DNA of 64,000 nt, taken from the NCBI RefSeq assembly GCF_011305995.1, contig NZ_CP049910.1:3658001-3722000 (forward strand), written 5' to 3'. Numbering within the stretch: position 1 is the first letter of the stretch; each line of letters opens with the position of its first letter. This DNA comes from Diaphorobacter sp. HDW4A. GTDB taxonomy: Bacteria > Pseudomonadota > Gammaproteobacteria > Burkholderiales > Burkholderiaceae_C. The notes beneath the pieces were generated by a model. The model saw only the letters and a list, made by a program, of their open reading frames with translations, did not search any database and had not been told where the DNA came from. Positions 36,352 through 46,190 of the stretch are shown here, piece by piece. A program made the translations under genes and the position numbers.

Positions 36352-37038
36352 ATGAACACGACAGAATCACCCCACATCAATGTCTGGATCGCAGCCGGCG
36401 TTCAGCATGCCGTTCTCTCGCGCACCATGCCTGCGTTGCGCCACGATCTGGCAGGTTCGGTGTCGGTGCTGAGAATGGCTCTGGCAGTCATCTCGCGCAA
36501 GATCGAGAGCAGCGGAGATCAGATCTCCCGTGAGGTGATGGTGCCGCGCATCACGCCTCTCGAAGCCGCGATCAACGATCTCAATGCAGGACTGCGTCGG
36601 CTCAGGCACTGGGACAAGCAGCTCCATGAAGTGCTCGATGCGCGCACGTTGCTTGGCGAGATTCTGGATCTCTCACGACCCTTTCTCGCGCTGCGCAATA
36701 TCGAGCAGTCCCCGCTGCCAAGTGCCGAAGAGGCAGCATGGCCTCTGCAAGCGCTCACGCCGCAGCCACTCATGTATCTGATGTTGGCCAGCATCTACCA
36801 TCTGGCTGAAGGCAGGGGCAAAGCGCCGCAACACATTGCCATACACCCCGAGACAGACCGCATCCGCATCTCAGCCGAAAGAGGCGTATCGACTGCCAGC
36901 GCTTCGGACATCACGCACGGTGAGGATCTGATCAACACGCCCCCTATCGATCGTCGAGGGCTGCAGTGTCTCGCCGATCACCTGCAAAGTCGGATCGAAT
37001 TCGAGTCCGATCAGAGCGTGCTCGTCTACCTCGGCTGA
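36352..37038 (+). CDS. Degenerate histidine-kinase/phosphotransfer-like protein
   Basis: A 228-aa protein from ATG 36352. LSRTMPALRHDLAGSVSVLRMAL resembles a HisKA H-box (His in RHDL) as in ChpT-type histidine phosphotransferases. The C-terminal half could be a vestigial HATPase: no clear N, G1 or G2 box is seen. It might pass phosphate between response regulators or simply dimerise. There is no adjacent response regulator. Its end overlaps the convergent DUF429 gene by 13 bases. The assignment is tentative. Confidence 0.45.
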   Translation: MNTTESPHINVWIAAGVQHAVLSRTMPALRHDLAGSVSVLRMALAVISRKIESSGDQISREVMVPRITPLEAAINDLNAGLRRLRHWDKQLHEVLDARTLLGEILDLSRPFLALRNIEQSPLPSAEEAAWPLQALTPQPLMYLMLASIYHLAEGRGKAPQHIAIHPETDRIRISAERGVSTASASDITHGEDLINTPPIDRRGLQCLADHLQSRIEFESDQSVLVYLG

Positions 37039-37883
37039 ACGCCGACAATCCAGCCTTCAAGCGGATCCATCTCGGCGGGCAGACCGTAGTTCGTGTGCCC
37101 CGAAAGATGCTGGCGATGCGCCCAGCCAGCTTCGAGCATGCAGAGCACCGCATCGACACTGTCGCCACTGGCATCGACTTCAAGCTGCTCGCGCTGCGCA
37201 TCGTTCAGCTCCACGTGGATGCCGTCGAGCATGGGCAACGGCTGCGCGATCCGCGCCACGATCTGCCTTCTTGCCACCGCACGCTCGGGCGTCTGCTTGG
37301 CCTTGCCGTCGCTCTTGTAGCTCGCGCGTCCGACCAGCTGGCGCGCGAGCCAGCCCGGATAGGCTTCGAGCGCCACGCGGGAGCAGTCACCCTGTAACAG
37401 GCCCGGCAGATGCACACCCGCAGCACGCAGCAAGGGCACGCCCGCGTGCATCATGAAGGCGACGGGCGGATTCACCCATTTCATCGATGGACTGGAGCCA
37501 GCGGGACCATCGGTTGCGCGATGCGCGAATTTGCCACCGATGGGCCGCGCTGCGCAGAACACGGCGAAGATCTCGCGGATCTGGGCGCGGGATAGCGACG
37601 CGAAATGCACCATGCAGTCGCCCCAGTCGGTCGGCCATTGCAACGAGGTGACCAGTTCACGCGGAAGACCAAAAGGCAGATCGAAGCCACCGACCCAGAC
37701 TTCGGGCTCGGCAAGCCAGGCGGTAAATCCGCCAAGGCTTTCGATGCGCTCAAGCGCAAGCAGCTTGATGCACGGATCACTCCTGTGCTCCAGCCATTCG
37801 CCACGCGCCAACATGATGGCTTTGCGGCGCGAGGGGCTGCTCGAGAAGTCGCAGCCGATCAGTTGCAGCGACCGCACGCTCAT
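37026..37883 (-). CDS. DUF429 (RNase H-like fold) protein
   Basis: A 285-aa protein from ATG 37883 (MSVRSLQLIGCDFSSSPSRRKA). IGCDFSSSP and GGFDLPFGLPRELV are consistent with DUF429, whose fold resembles RNase H with acidic residues near the N-terminus. EAYPGWLARQLVG is another family block. The role is unknown. It lies four bases from the EamA transporter gene, so the two are co-transcribed. Confidence 0.8.
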   Translation of the reverse strand: MSVRSLQLIGCDFSSSPSRRKAIMLARGEWLEHRSDPCIKLLALERIESLGGFTAWLAEPEVWVGGFDLPFGLPRELVTSLQWPTDWGDCMVHFASLSRAQIREIFAVFCAARPIGGKFAHRATDGPAGSSPSMKWVNPPVAFMMHAGVPLLRAAGVHLPGLLQGDCSRVALEAYPGWLARQLVGRASYKSDGKAKQTPERAVARRQIVARIAQPLPMLDGIHVELNDAQREQLEVDASGDSVDAVLCMLEAGWAHRQHLSGHTNYGLPAEMDPLEGWIVGVQPR

Positions 37884-37887
37884 CACG

Positions 37888-38772
37888 TCAACCGAGACCC
37901 AGCGCCGTGACACCCGCCGCGATCAGCACGGCACCGAAGATGCGCGCCTTGCGGTCGCCCTCCTTGAGCAGATGGCCGCCAATCAGCGCGGCAAACAACA
38001 TCGAGACCTCGCGCGCCGGAGCAACGTGCGACATCGGTGCATGCTGCATCGCATAGAGCACCAGCACATAGGCGACCGGGCTGACCACGGCCACGGCCAG
38101 CGCGTATTTCCACTGCAGCTTCCACAGCGCCTTGAGCTCTGCGGGCTTGCGCAGTGCAACGGGAGCCAGCAGCACGATGCGCAGGATGTTGCCCATGTAG
38201 TCCACCAGAATCGGCGACATCAGCATGATTTTCACTGCATATCCGTCGACTACCGTGTACGACGCGATGAATACACCGGTGAGCACGCCGTAGAACATGC
38301 CCTTGTGGATGCGTGCACGGGCCGTTTGCTCCTTGGCCGCCGTGCGCAGCAGGTTCACGCCACCGGCGATCAGAAACACGCCGCCAACCACCGCTGCGAT
38401 GCCGAGCGCACCGAGTGCGGACAGCGATTCGCCGAGAAACGTGATCGCCACCATCGACGACAGCAGCGGCCCCGTCCCGCGCGCCAGCGGATAGACCACA
38501 GTGAGATCGGCCTTGCGGTAGCCGCGCAGCAGCACGACGAAATAAAGCACATGCAACACGCCGCTCAACGCGACGATGCTCCACTCCTTCACGCCCCACA
38601 GCGGCACCACGTCGCGGCCCAGCCACCAGCCGAGCGGCGCCCAGACCACCATGTTGAGAATCGAGGTGAAGAAGGCAAAGCGCGAGTCACCCCCAGCGCG
38701 CTTGGCCACGATATTCCAGCCCGCGTGGATCAACCCCGCGAGAATGATCAGACCGAAAGCCGTCAGAGACAT
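37888..38772 (-). CDS. EamA-family (DMT) transporter
   Basis: A 294-aa protein from ATG 38772 (MSLTAFGLIILAGLIHAGWNIVAKRAG). Ten hydrophobic helices are arranged as two repeated EamA halves, the usual layout of drug/metabolite exporters. The substrate is unknown. Translation is coupled to DUF429 by close spacing. Confidence 0.9.
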   Translation of the reverse strand: MSLTAFGLIILAGLIHAGWNIVAKRAGGDSRFAFFTSILNMVVWAPLGWWLGRDVVPLWGVKEWSIVALSGVLHVLYFVVLLRGYRKADLTVVYPLARGTGPLLSSMVAITFLGESLSALGALGIAAVVGGVFLIAGGVNLLRTAAKEQTARARIHKGMFYGVLTGVFIASYTVVDGYAVKIMLMSPILVDYMGNILRIVLLAPVALRKPAELKALWKLQWKYALAVAVVSPVAYVLVLYAMQHAPMSHVAPAREVSMLFAALIGGHLLKEGDRKARIFGAVLIAAGVTALGLG

Positions 38773-38885
38773 GCGTTGTTCGTTGTTGGAGTAGTTGTCG
38801 GCATGTTTGGAAAAAGCGCCCGCCTCGCGCGCACTTTTCATCGCCTGCTACCGCATCTGGATCGCGGTAGAAGGAGCAGAAAGAA

Positions 38886-39308
38886 TCAGGCTCGCCCGAT
38901 GACCGAGGCTGTCGCCATCAGTTCCTCGAGCAGCGCAAACGACACTTTGCCCGAGGTGGAGTACGGATCGAACTCCGGACGCTCGGAGTACTTGAGCACG
39001 ATGGAGTGGTTGAGCTTGGCGAGGTTCACATGGCCCATGGTCCAGCCGCCGAAGCGGCGCTCCGAGATTTCCTCGAACGACAGCAGTTCGACGTCCTTGT
39101 GGCGCACATCGGCCTGAATGCTGCCGAACAGTTCGCTCACGGTGGAGCGTCCACCCTCGATGGCCTGCAGAAAAATCCCGCCGCCGTAGCACAGCACGCC
39201 CGTGATGCCGCTCGCCGGATTGTGCGAACGCGATTGCGTGAGGATGGCTTCGATCGCTGCGGGCGACGTATCCACCGCGCGGCTTACATACAGCAAACGC
39301 ACCAGCAT
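38886..39308 (-). CDS. BLUF-domain blue-light sensor protein
   Basis: A 140-aa protein from ATG 39308. The flavin-site residues of BLUF domains can be assigned: Tyr7, Asn30, Gln48 (FLQAIEGG), Trp89 and Met91 (GGWTMG), matching AppA Tyr21/Asn45/Gln63/Trp104/Met106 in order and spacing. It has a BLUF domain with only a short C-terminal helix and no fused output domain, so it must signal through a partner. It is encoded four bases downstream of folE. Confidence 0.9.
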   Translation of the reverse strand: MLVRLLYVSRAVDTSPAAIEAILTQSRSHNPASGITGVLCYGGGIFLQAIEGGRSTVSELFGSIQADVRHKDVELLSFEEISERRFGGWTMGHVNLAKLNHSIVLKYSERPEFDPYSTSGKVSFALLEELMATASVIGRA

Positions 39309-39312
39309 GGCT

Positions 39313-40056
39313 TCAGTTCCTTCCGGGAATGAGTGACAGGAATTCGCGACGCAGCGTCGGGTTCGTGAGGAACACGCCACGCATCACCGAGTTGAGCATC
39401 TTGCTGTCCATCTCGCGCACGCCGCGCCAGGACATGCAGAAGTGGGAAGCCTCCATCACCACGGCCAGACCATCGGGCTGGGTCTTTTCCATGATGAGAT
39501 CCGCCAGTTGCACCACAGCCTCTTCCTGGATCTGCGGACGGCCCATGACCCAATCCACCAGACGCGCGTACTTAGATAGACCGATCACATTCGTATGTTC
39601 GTTGGGCAGCACACCGATCCAGATCTTGCCCATGACCGGACAGAAATGGTGACTGCAGGCACTGCGCACGGTGATTGGGCCGACGATCATCAGCTCGTTC
39701 AGATGCTCGGCGTTCGGAAACTCGGTGATCGTGGGCGGCGTGACATAGCGGCCTCTGAACACCTCATTGATGTACATCTTCGCGACACGGCGTGCGGTGT
39801 TGTTCGTGTTGTGGTCGCTCTCGGTGTCGATGACCATGCTGTCGAGCACGCCCTGCATCTTCACTTCCACCTCGTCCAGCAACTTCTCTAGCTCGCCGGG
39901 TTCGATGAATTCGGAGATGTTGTCGTTGGCATTGAAACGCTTGCGTGCCACCGCCAGGCGTTCGCGGATCTTCACGGAGACCGGTGTGCCCTCATCATCG
40001 GCGAGCGGTGCGGCATTCCGGGGTTCGGCGTTGGGGGCGTCAGGGATTTGTGACAT
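39313..40056 (-). CDS. folE: GTP cyclohydrolase I
   Basis: A 247-aa protein from ATG 40056. VRSACSHHFCPVMGKIWIGVLP provides the zinc ligands (Cys and His). NVIGLSKYARLVDWVMGRPQIQEE and SHFCMSWRGVRE are family blocks. It converts GTP to dihydroneopterin triphosphate, the first step of folate (and tetrahydropterin) synthesis. It is longer at the N-terminus than E. coli FolE. nudB, the next folate step, lies 2.1 kb away. Confidence 0.97.
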   Translation of the reverse strand: MSQIPDAPNAEPRNAAPLADDEGTPVSVKIRERLAVARKRFNANDNISEFIEPGELEKLLDEVEVKMQGVLDSMVIDTESDHNTNNTARRVAKMYINEVFRGRYVTPPTITEFPNAEHLNELMIVGPITVRSACSHHFCPVMGKIWIGVLPNEHTNVIGLSKYARLVDWVMGRPQIQEEAVVQLADLIMEKTQPDGLAVVMEASHFCMSWRGVREMDSKMLNSVMRGVFLTNPTLRREFLSLIPGRN

Positions 40057-40167
40057 ATCGGGATGGTAACAGCGATTGGAGTCCACAGTGCGGGATGGTA
40101 CAACTTGCCTCGCGGCTTGTCGGGCAATCGTCGATAGCTATAAATTCAAGAGCAACAAAGCACCATC

Positions 40168-41448
40168 TCAGTACCTGTTGCCGGTGACCCAGATGAGACT
40201 GCGCATGATCCCCGCCGCCACGTGATCGAGCACGCGCTGGCGCAGCGGACGATTCGCGAAGACCTTGAATGCCATAGGCTGACCAGCCTTCTCAATGGCC
40301 TGCACCAAGCGTTCGCGCAAGTCCTTGGCGAAGGCGGCGTCCTCGATGACCACATTGGCCTCGCGCGCAAGCAGCAGTGAAAGCGGCTCCAGATTGGACG
40401 AACCGACCGTCGCCCAGGGCCGCTCGCCATTGGCGTCGATCACCGCGACCTTGGCGTGCAGAAAGCTCGGCGCGTATTCGAAGATCTCGACCCCGGCGTC
40501 CAGCAGCGCGCCGTAGACCGGCCGCGATGCGTGGTACTGCATGAAGTATTCATAACGCCCCTGCAGCAGCAGCTTCACGCTCACCCCTCGCTTGGCCGCG
40601 AGGACCAGCGCGCGGCGCAGCTTGCGGCCCGGCAGAAAGTACGCGTTGGCGATGATGATTTCCTGACGCGCGCTGCCGATGGCGCGCAGATACGCCTTCT
40701 CGATGCGCGCGCGATTGCGCAGGTTGTCGCGAAACAGCAGCGCCGCGCGCATGCCCCGGACCTTGGCGGCCGAGCGTTTGGCCGCGCCCTGTGCGACCCC
40801 TGCAGCCTTCAGGTCGGCGACGGCACGCGAGAGATCGCGCTTGCGGGCATCATGCACCGCACGCATGCGCCACCAGAGCTTGTCCATGTTGTCCGAGGCC
40901 TGCTCAACCACGGCCCCCTTGGCACGCACCGCAAAGTCGAAGCGCGGAAACTCGAGCTGGCCGTGATTGGGATCGTAGAAATCGTCGAGCACATTGATGC
41001 CGCCGCAGTACATGATCTCGTCATCCACCACGCAAAGCTTGCGGTGCAGCCTGCGCCAGGCCTTGGGCAGCAACAGCGAGAGCTGCCCCACGGCAGAGAA
41101 CACCTGCAACTGCACGCCTGCGGCATCGAAACGATCCCGCAAAGCCTTGGGTATCGGCCCGGTGCCGAAGCCATCCACAGTCACCCGCACATCCACACCG
41201 CGCTCGGCCGCGCGTGTCAGCGCATCGGCCACGCTCTGGCCAGTGGCGGTGCAGTCGAAGATATAGGTTTCGAACTGAATGCAGAGCGTGGCCGCATCCA
41301 TGTCGGCGATCAGAGCGGGAAAGAATTCCTGCGTGCCCTGCAGCAGCTGAACGTCATGCCCAGGCAGGTAGTCGATGCGTTTGCGGGTCGCCGCCGGACT
41401 CAAAGACGAAACTCCGCGATCAACGGCAGGTGATCCGACATGCGCCAC
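40168..41448 (-). CDS. clsB: Cardiolipin synthase ClsB (phospholipase D family)
   Basis: A 426-aa protein. It has two HKD motifs, H135-K137-D142 (HRKLCVVDDE) and H331-K333-D338 (HAKVAVIDANG), of the phospholipase D superfamily. It lacks N-terminal membrane helices, which favours ClsB over ClsA. It overlaps the EEP gene. ATG 41448 lies inside the neighbour's coding region; TTG 41403, overlapping its stop codon, is an alternative start. The pair corresponds to E. coli ybhP-ybhO. Confidence 0.9.
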   Translation of the reverse strand: MAHVGSPAVDRGVSSLSPAATRKRIDYLPGHDVQLLQGTQEFFPALIADMDAATLCIQFETYIFDCTATGQSVADALTRAAERGVDVRVTVDGFGTGPIPKALRDRFDAAGVQLQVFSAVGQLSLLLPKAWRRLHRKLCVVDDEIMYCGGINVLDDFYDPNHGQLEFPRFDFAVRAKGAVVEQASDNMDKLWWRMRAVHDARKRDLSRAVADLKAAGVAQGAAKRSAAKVRGMRAALLFRDNLRNRARIEKAYLRAIGSARQEIIIANAYFLPGRKLRRALVLAAKRGVSVKLLLQGRYEYFMQYHASRPVYGALLDAGVEIFEYAPSFLHAKVAVIDANGERPWATVGSSNLEPLSLLLAREANVVIEDAAFAKDLRERLVQAIEKAGQPMAFKVFANRPLRQRVLDHVAAGIMRSLIWVTGNRY

Positions 41449-42170
41449 CAGATGCGCCCGTTTGGCACATGGAGGCTGATCGGATGCAGGCCACGCACAT
41501 AGACGTGGTCGAGCTGCGCCATCGGCAGACGTGCTGGGTAGGTCAGCGAGCGTGGGCCTTCGTCAAACTCGAACAACCCGAAGCCCGCAAGCATGCGCTT
41601 GATCTGAAAGCCCCAGTCGTTGAAGTCGCCGGCCACGATGAGCGGTGCGTCCTTGGGCACCTCACGCTCGATGAAGCGGTGAATCTGCGCAATCTGACGC
41701 ATGCGGCTCTCATGGATCAGCCCCAGATGCACGACGATAGCGTGCACGCGCTGACCTTCGAAATCAATCTCCACGTGCAACAGACCCCGCTGCTCGAAGC
41801 GGTGGTCCGAGATGTCCTCGTGGGTGCTGCCGATCACCGGCCAGCGCGACAGCAGCGCATTGCCGTGCTCACCATCGCGCGTGAAGGCGTTCGTGCGGTA
41901 GACCGCCTCATAGCCCTCGGGCGACAGATATTCGGCCTGCGAGACGTCCGGCCAGCGGTCAAAGTACTTTTCCTCGCGCCGGTTCATCTTGCGCACTTCC
42001 TGCAGGCAGACGATGTCGGCATCGAGCTGCTCGACCGCATGGCCCAGGTTGTGGATTTCCAGTCGACGGCTGGGGCCCAGTCCTTGAACACCCTTGTGGA
42101 TGTTGTAGGTGGCAACGCGCAGAATGCCCGGATGCTCGTCGTGCGTGTTGGTCGTCATGTGTGTAGTCAT
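41400..42170 (-). CDS. Endonuclease/exonuclease/phosphatase family protein (YbhP-like)
   Basis: A 256-aa protein from ATG 42170, overlapping the nudB stop (ATGA). RVATYNIHKG, DIVCLQEVRKM (catalytic Glu), IVAGDFNDW and WWRMSDHLPLIAE are EEP metal-site motifs. It sits with clsB as ybhP does in E. coli, suggesting a role in phospholipid or membrane metabolism; this is inferred from context. Confidence 0.88.
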   Translation of the reverse strand: MTTHMTTNTHDEHPGILRVATYNIHKGVQGLGPSRRLEIHNLGHAVEQLDADIVCLQEVRKMNRREEKYFDRWPDVSQAEYLSPEGYEAVYRTNAFTRDGEHGNALLSRWPVIGSTHEDISDHRFEQRGLLHVEIDFEGQRVHAIVVHLGLIHESRMRQIAQIHRFIEREVPKDAPLIVAGDFNDWGFQIKRMLAGFGLFEFDEGPRSLTYPARLPMAQLDHVYVRGLHPISLHVPNGRIWWRMSDHLPLIAEFRL

Positions 42171-42676
42171 CTTCTGACAAATCGTGGCAGCCACAGTATG
42201 GCTTCGGAATTCGACGACGAGTAGCAACGGTCCGCAGCTTCTCGCCAGTCCCACCATTCATATGCAGTGTGTTCCCGAGGATTCAAGAGCACGGGTGTGC
42301 CCGCAGGCACTTCGAGACTGAAAATGCGCTCCACATTCTCGCGCACACCGGGCTCATAGCGGTGCAGCCACTGGGGATAGATGCTGTAGACGTTCTCAAG
42401 ATTCCAGTCAATCAGCCTGCAGCCCTCGCCAGCGCTGTCGATACCCGTCTCTTCGAGCACCTCGCGATGGGCGGTGAGCGCGAACGCCTCATCCACCGCA
42501 TCCTTGCTGCCGGTGACCGATTGCCAGAACTCCACGTGCGCGCCCTCACCCGTCTCACCGGTTCCGCCAGTGCGCCTGAGCAAAAGTACTTGCAGATCCG
42601 GCGTGTGGATGACGACCAGAACGGATTGCGGAATCTTCCACCGAGGCGCGTCAGCCAAAGCGCTCATTTCACTCAT
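42167..42676 (-). CDS. nudB: Dihydroneopterin triphosphate diphosphatase
   Basis: A 169-aa protein. The Nudix box is GSKDAVDEAFALTAHREVLEETGI, with one residue more than the canonical spacing between Gly and the first Glu. The FWQSVTGS segment just before it is typical of NudB. It removes pyrophosphate from dihydroneopterin triphosphate in folate synthesis. It is the first gene of the nudB-EEP-clsB unit. Confidence 0.9.
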   Translation of the reverse strand: MSEMSALADAPRWKIPQSVLVVIHTPDLQVLLLRRTGGTGETGEGAHVEFWQSVTGSKDAVDEAFALTAHREVLEETGIDSAGEGCRLIDWNLENVYSIYPQWLHRYEPGVRENVERIFSLEVPAGTPVLLNPREHTAYEWWDWREAADRCYSSSNSEAILWLPRFVRR

Positions 42677-42730
42677 GTCATTCGCGAAGTTTCATCGACT
42701 ATTGTGCGCGCACGCGAAGGCATTCGCATG

Positions 42731-43597
42731 TCAGCGTTTGGCTTGAGTGGCCTGTACCGAAGCACCCGGCGCCGCCTTGGTCGCCACGGGTGGCGGCAGC
42801 TCCTTTTCCCGCAGCAGCCGCAGTTGATGCACGAGCTGATTGTGCGAGTGCAAAAACGCCGCGGCGATCACCTTGCCCTCGTTGGTATTGCTCCAGCCCA
42901 TGCCCGCACCGCCGCCGACCTTGCCGAGCACGAAACCGCCGACTCCGAGATCAGTCGCCCGCGCCGAACCCGTTGATGCGGCCACCTGCTCGGTCGTCTC
43001 GTTGTCGGTCAGGAACAGCGCCGTCTGCGCCTCCTTGAACTTGACCTGCTCGGCCACACCCGCAAGTCCAGCAATGTCGCGCAGCACCGGAATCATCGCG
43101 ATGATGCCTGCAAGGCCGCGCCCGGCATCCTGCTCGCTGAAGGTGAGGCTCGGCGTCATCGTGTACTGCGCCTCGTAGCCCTTGCCTTTCTGCACGGTGC
43201 CGTTCGGGCGCAGCACGCCCGAGTCGCGCAGCTCGCCCTCACGGATCGTTCCCTGCAGGCCGCCCGCGCGGTCCACCACGCGAAAGCAGCCGCTCTGCTG
43301 CATCAGCAGCTTCACCAGCGGCACGGGAGTGGGCGGCAAGTTCACGCTCGAAGGCATCACATAACCGCGCGGATTCTCAAGCAGCGCCACGGTAGCAATC
43401 GGCTGATCACAACGCTCAAGCGTCGGATTCGCATCTCGCGCGCCGGCCGGTCCCGCAGAGCCAGTGACTTCCGAACTGCCCTGCCCCAGCTCTGTCTTCT
43501 TCTCCCCGCAGGCCGTGAGCGACAGCACGATCAAGGTCGCCGCGCCAAGCATGGTGCCGGTGCAACCCAGGCTGCGCGTTCGAGTAGCAAACTTCAT
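42731..43597 (-). CDS. CsgG/HfaB-like lipoprotein
   Basis: A 288-aa protein from ATG 43597 with lipobox LSLTAC (Cys30). LLMQQSGCFRVVDRAGGLQGTIREGELRDSGVLRPNG and YTMTPSLTFSEQDAGRG resemble CsgG-type secretion-channel lipoproteins. The C-terminus is longer and Ala/Gln-rich. It is probably an outer-membrane or periplasmic lipoprotein; no curli or holdfast genes are present nearby, so a role in secretion is uncertain. Confidence 0.6.
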   Translation of the reverse strand: MKFATRTRSLGCTGTMLGAATLIVLSLTACGEKKTELGQGSSEVTGSAGPAGARDANPTLERCDQPIATVALLENPRGYVMPSSVNLPPTPVPLVKLLMQQSGCFRVVDRAGGLQGTIREGELRDSGVLRPNGTVQKGKGYEAQYTMTPSLTFSEQDAGRGLAGIIAMIPVLRDIAGLAGVAEQVKFKEAQTALFLTDNETTEQVAASTGSARATDLGVGGFVLGKVGGGAGMGWSNTNEGKVIAAAFLHSHNQLVHQLRLLREKELPPPVATKAAPGASVQATQAKR

Positions 43598-43635
43598 GCA
43601 TTCCCTCACAAAAACAATTGCCGCTTACAGACCCT

Positions 43636-43674
43636 GAAAAACAAAAACGCCAAAGCCCGAAGGCCTTGGCGTTA
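43636..43674 (-). terminator. Rho-independent terminator of aspS
   Basis: On the minus strand AACGCCAAGGCC and GGCTTTGGCGTT form the stem, followed by TTTTTGTTTTTC, directly after the aspS stop. Confidence 0.85.
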
Positions 43675-43704
43675 TACCGTTTTCTGCGAGCAGTTTTTGA
43701 AAAC

Positions 43705-45504
43705 CTATTGAGCGGCAGGTGCCACGTTGCGCAGCTTGATGTGCAATTCACGCAGTTGCTTCTCGTCGACTGGCGACGGCGCTTGTGTGAGCAAGTCTTG
43801 TGCGCGCTGCGTCTTGGGGAAGGCGATCACGTCGCGGATCGATTCAGCGCCGGTCATCAGCGTGATCAAACGGTCCAGACCGAAGGCCAGACCACCGTGT
43901 GGAGGCGCGCCGTATTGCAGAGCATCCAGCAGGTAGCCAAACTTGGCGCGTGCATCCTCTTCCGAAATGTTGAGCGCGGTGAACACCTTGCTCTGCACGT
44001 CTGCACGGTGGATACGCACCGAGCCGCCGCCCAGTTCCCAGCCGTTCAAAACCATGTCGTAAGCCTTGGCGATGCACTTGCCCGGATCGCTATCCATGAG
44101 GTCTTCATGACCGTCCTTGGGTGAAGTGAACGGGTGGTGCACAGCGGCCCAACGGTTGTTCTCCTCGTCGTGTTCGAACATCGGGAAGTCCACCACCCAC
44201 AGCGGTGCCCACTTGGCCTCGAACAGGCCGGACTTCTTGCCGAATTCGCTGTGACCCACCTTCAGACGCAATGCGCCGATGGAGTCGTTGACGATCTTTT
44301 CCTTGTCTGCGCCGAAGAACAGCAGATCGCCGTCTTGCGCGCCGGTGCGCTTCAGGATTTCAGCGATAGCGGCATCGTGCAGGTTCTTCACGATGGGCGA
44401 CTGCAGGCCATCACGGCCCTTGGCCACTTCGTTGACCTTGATCCATGCGAGGCCCTTGGCGCCGTAGATCTTCACGAATTCAGTGTACGAATCGATCTCG
44501 CCACGCGAGATTTCCGAGCCGCCCGGAACGCGCAGCGCCACCACGCGGCCGCCCTTGGTCGTGGCAGGTGTAGAGAACACCTTGAAGTCCACGTCCTTCA
44601 TCACTTCGGTGAGTTCGGTGAATTCAAGCTTCACGCGCAGATCGGGCTTGTCCGAGCCGAAGCGGAAGGCCGCGTCCTGATACGTCATGATCGGGAACTC
44701 GCCCAATTCCACGCCCAGCTGCTTCTGGAAGATTTCCACGATCATCTGCTGGAAGATCGCGCGGATTTCTTCTTCGTTCAGAAACGAAGTTTCGCAGTCG
44801 ATCTGCGTGAATTCAGGCTGACGGTCTGCGCGCAAGTCTTCGTCGCGGAAGCACTTGGTGATCTGGTAGTAGCGGTCATAGCCAGCCACCATCAGCATCT
44901 GCTTGTACAGCTGGGGCGACTGGGGCAGCGCGAAGAATTCACCATCGTGCACGCGGCTTGGCACCAGATAGTCGCGAGCGCCTTCCGGAGTGCTCTTGCC
45001 GAGCATCGGGGTTTCGATGTCGATGAAGCCCAGCTTGTCGAGGTAGTTGCGCACCTGGATGGCGGTCTTGTATCGCAGCATCATGTTGCGCTGCATGTAC
45101 GGACGGCGCAGATCCAGCACGCGATGCGTGAGACGCGTGGTTTCCGACAGGTTCTCGTCGTCGAGCTGGAACGGAGGCGTGACCGAAGCATTCAGCACCA
45201 CTAGTTCGTGGCACAGCACTTCGATCTGACCGCTCTTGAGCTTTTCGTTGGTCGTGCCAGCGGGACGCGCACGCACCAGGCCCTTGACCTGAATGCAGAA
45301 CTCGTTGCGCAGGTCTTCGGCGATCTTGAACATCTCTGCACGGTCTGGATCGCAGACCACCTGCACATAGCCTTCGCGGTCGCGCAGGTCGATGAAGATC
45401 ACGCCACCATGGTCACGGCGACGGTTCACCCAGCCGCATAGGGTCACGGTTTGGCCCAGCAGGGCCTCGGTCACAAGACCGCAGTATTCGGTACGCATTG
45501 CCAT
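43705..45504 (-). CDS. aspS: Aspartyl-tRNA synthetase
   Basis: A 599-aa class II synthetase. The N-terminal OB-fold anticodon-binding domain starts [32 protein letters not shown]. Motif 2 is [18 protein letters not shown] and motif 3 lies around [25 protein letters not shown]. Its length fits the bacterial type with the GAD insertion domain. In betaproteobacteria without AsnRS this enzyme may be non-discriminating; that cannot be judged from this window. Confidence 0.98.
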   Translation of the reverse strand: MAMRTEYCGLVTEALLGQTVTLCGWVNRRRDHGGVIFIDLRDREGYVQVVCDPDRAEMFKIAEDLRNEFCIQVKGLVRARPAGTTNEKLKSGQIEVLCHELVVLNASVTPPFQLDDENLSETTRLTHRVLDLRRPYMQRNMMLRYKTAIQVRNYLDKLGFIDIETPMLGKSTPEGARDYLVPSRVHDGEFFALPQSPQLYKQMLMVAGYDRYYQITKCFRDEDLRADRQPEFTQIDCETSFLNEEEIRAIFQQMIVEIFQKQLGVELGEFPIMTYQDAAFRFGSDKPDLRVKLEFTELTEVMKDVDFKVFSTPATTKGGRVVALRVPGGSEISRGEIDSYTEFVKIYGAKGLAWIKVNEVAKGRDGLQSPIVKNLHDAAIAEILKRTGAQDGDLLFFGADKEKIVNDSIGALRLKVGHSEFGKKSGLFEAKWAPLWVVDFPMFEHDEENNRWAAVHHPFTSPKDGHEDLMDSDPGKCIAKAYDMVLNGWELGGGSVRIHRADVQSKVFTALNISEEDARAKFGYLLDALQYGAPPHGGLAFGLDRLITLMTGAESIRDVIAFPKTQRAQDLLTQAPSPVDEKQLRELHIKLRNVAPAAQ

Positions 45505-45551
45505 GGTCTAACTTCCTGCGCCCTCTTGGGACGCGTCTATTGCATGTTTGT

Positions 45552-46178
45552 TTATTGTTTGGATTCGTGAGCGATCGGGTCCGGCGGAGTTACCACGCCC
45601 ATCGACACGATGTATTTCAACGCGGCATCGATGCTCATGTCGAGCTCGATGCAGTCGCTCTTGCGCATCATCACGAAATAGCCACCCGTCGGATTCGGCG
45701 TGGTCGGCACGTAAACGCTCACGAATTCGTCGCGCAGATACGCGGCCACCTCGCCCGTGGGCGCGCCAGTCACGAACGCCACGGTCCACACGCCCTCGCG
45801 CGGCCACTGCACCAGCACGGCGGTGCGAAACGCATTCCCACTCTCGGAAAACAGCGTGTCGGAGACCTGCTTGACGCTCGAATAAATCGAGCGCACTACC
45901 GGAATGCGGCTGACCAGGCTGTCGCCCCACTGCACCAGCTTGCGACCGGCGAAGTTGCTGGCGAGGCCGCCGACGAGCAGCAGGATCAGCAGCGTGAGCG
46001 CCACGCCGAAGCCGGGAATGTGGATGCCCAGCAGCTTGTCGGGCTGCCAGTCGCCGGGCAGGATCTGCAGGGTCTGATCCAGCGTCGAGACGATCCAGTT
46101 GAGCACCCACACGGTGATCACGCCGGGCACGATGACCAGCAATCCTGTAAGCAGCCACCTTCTGAAAGCAGGCATCAT
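45552..46178 (-). CDS. DUF502 membrane protein
   Basis: A 208-aa protein. Two hydrophobic helices near the N-terminus (LLTGLLVIVPGVITVWVLNWIV and VALTLLILLLVGGLASN) are followed by a soluble domain with RIPVVRSIYSSVKQVSD and FVTGAPTGEV. It matches DUF502 in length and layout. The role is unknown. DUF502 upstream of aspS and next to FmdB is a conserved betaproteobacterial arrangement. Confidence 0.9.
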   Translation of the reverse strand: MMPAFRRWLLTGLLVIVPGVITVWVLNWIVSTLDQTLQILPGDWQPDKLLGIHIPGFGVALTLLILLLVGGLASNFAGRKLVQWGDSLVSRIPVVRSIYSSVKQVSDTLFSESGNAFRTAVLVQWPREGVWTVAFVTGAPTGEVAAYLRDEFVSVYVPTTPNPTGGYFVMMRKSDCIELDMSIDAALKYIVSMGVVTPPDPIAHESKQ

Positions 46179-46190
46179 GTCAAGCTTTCT

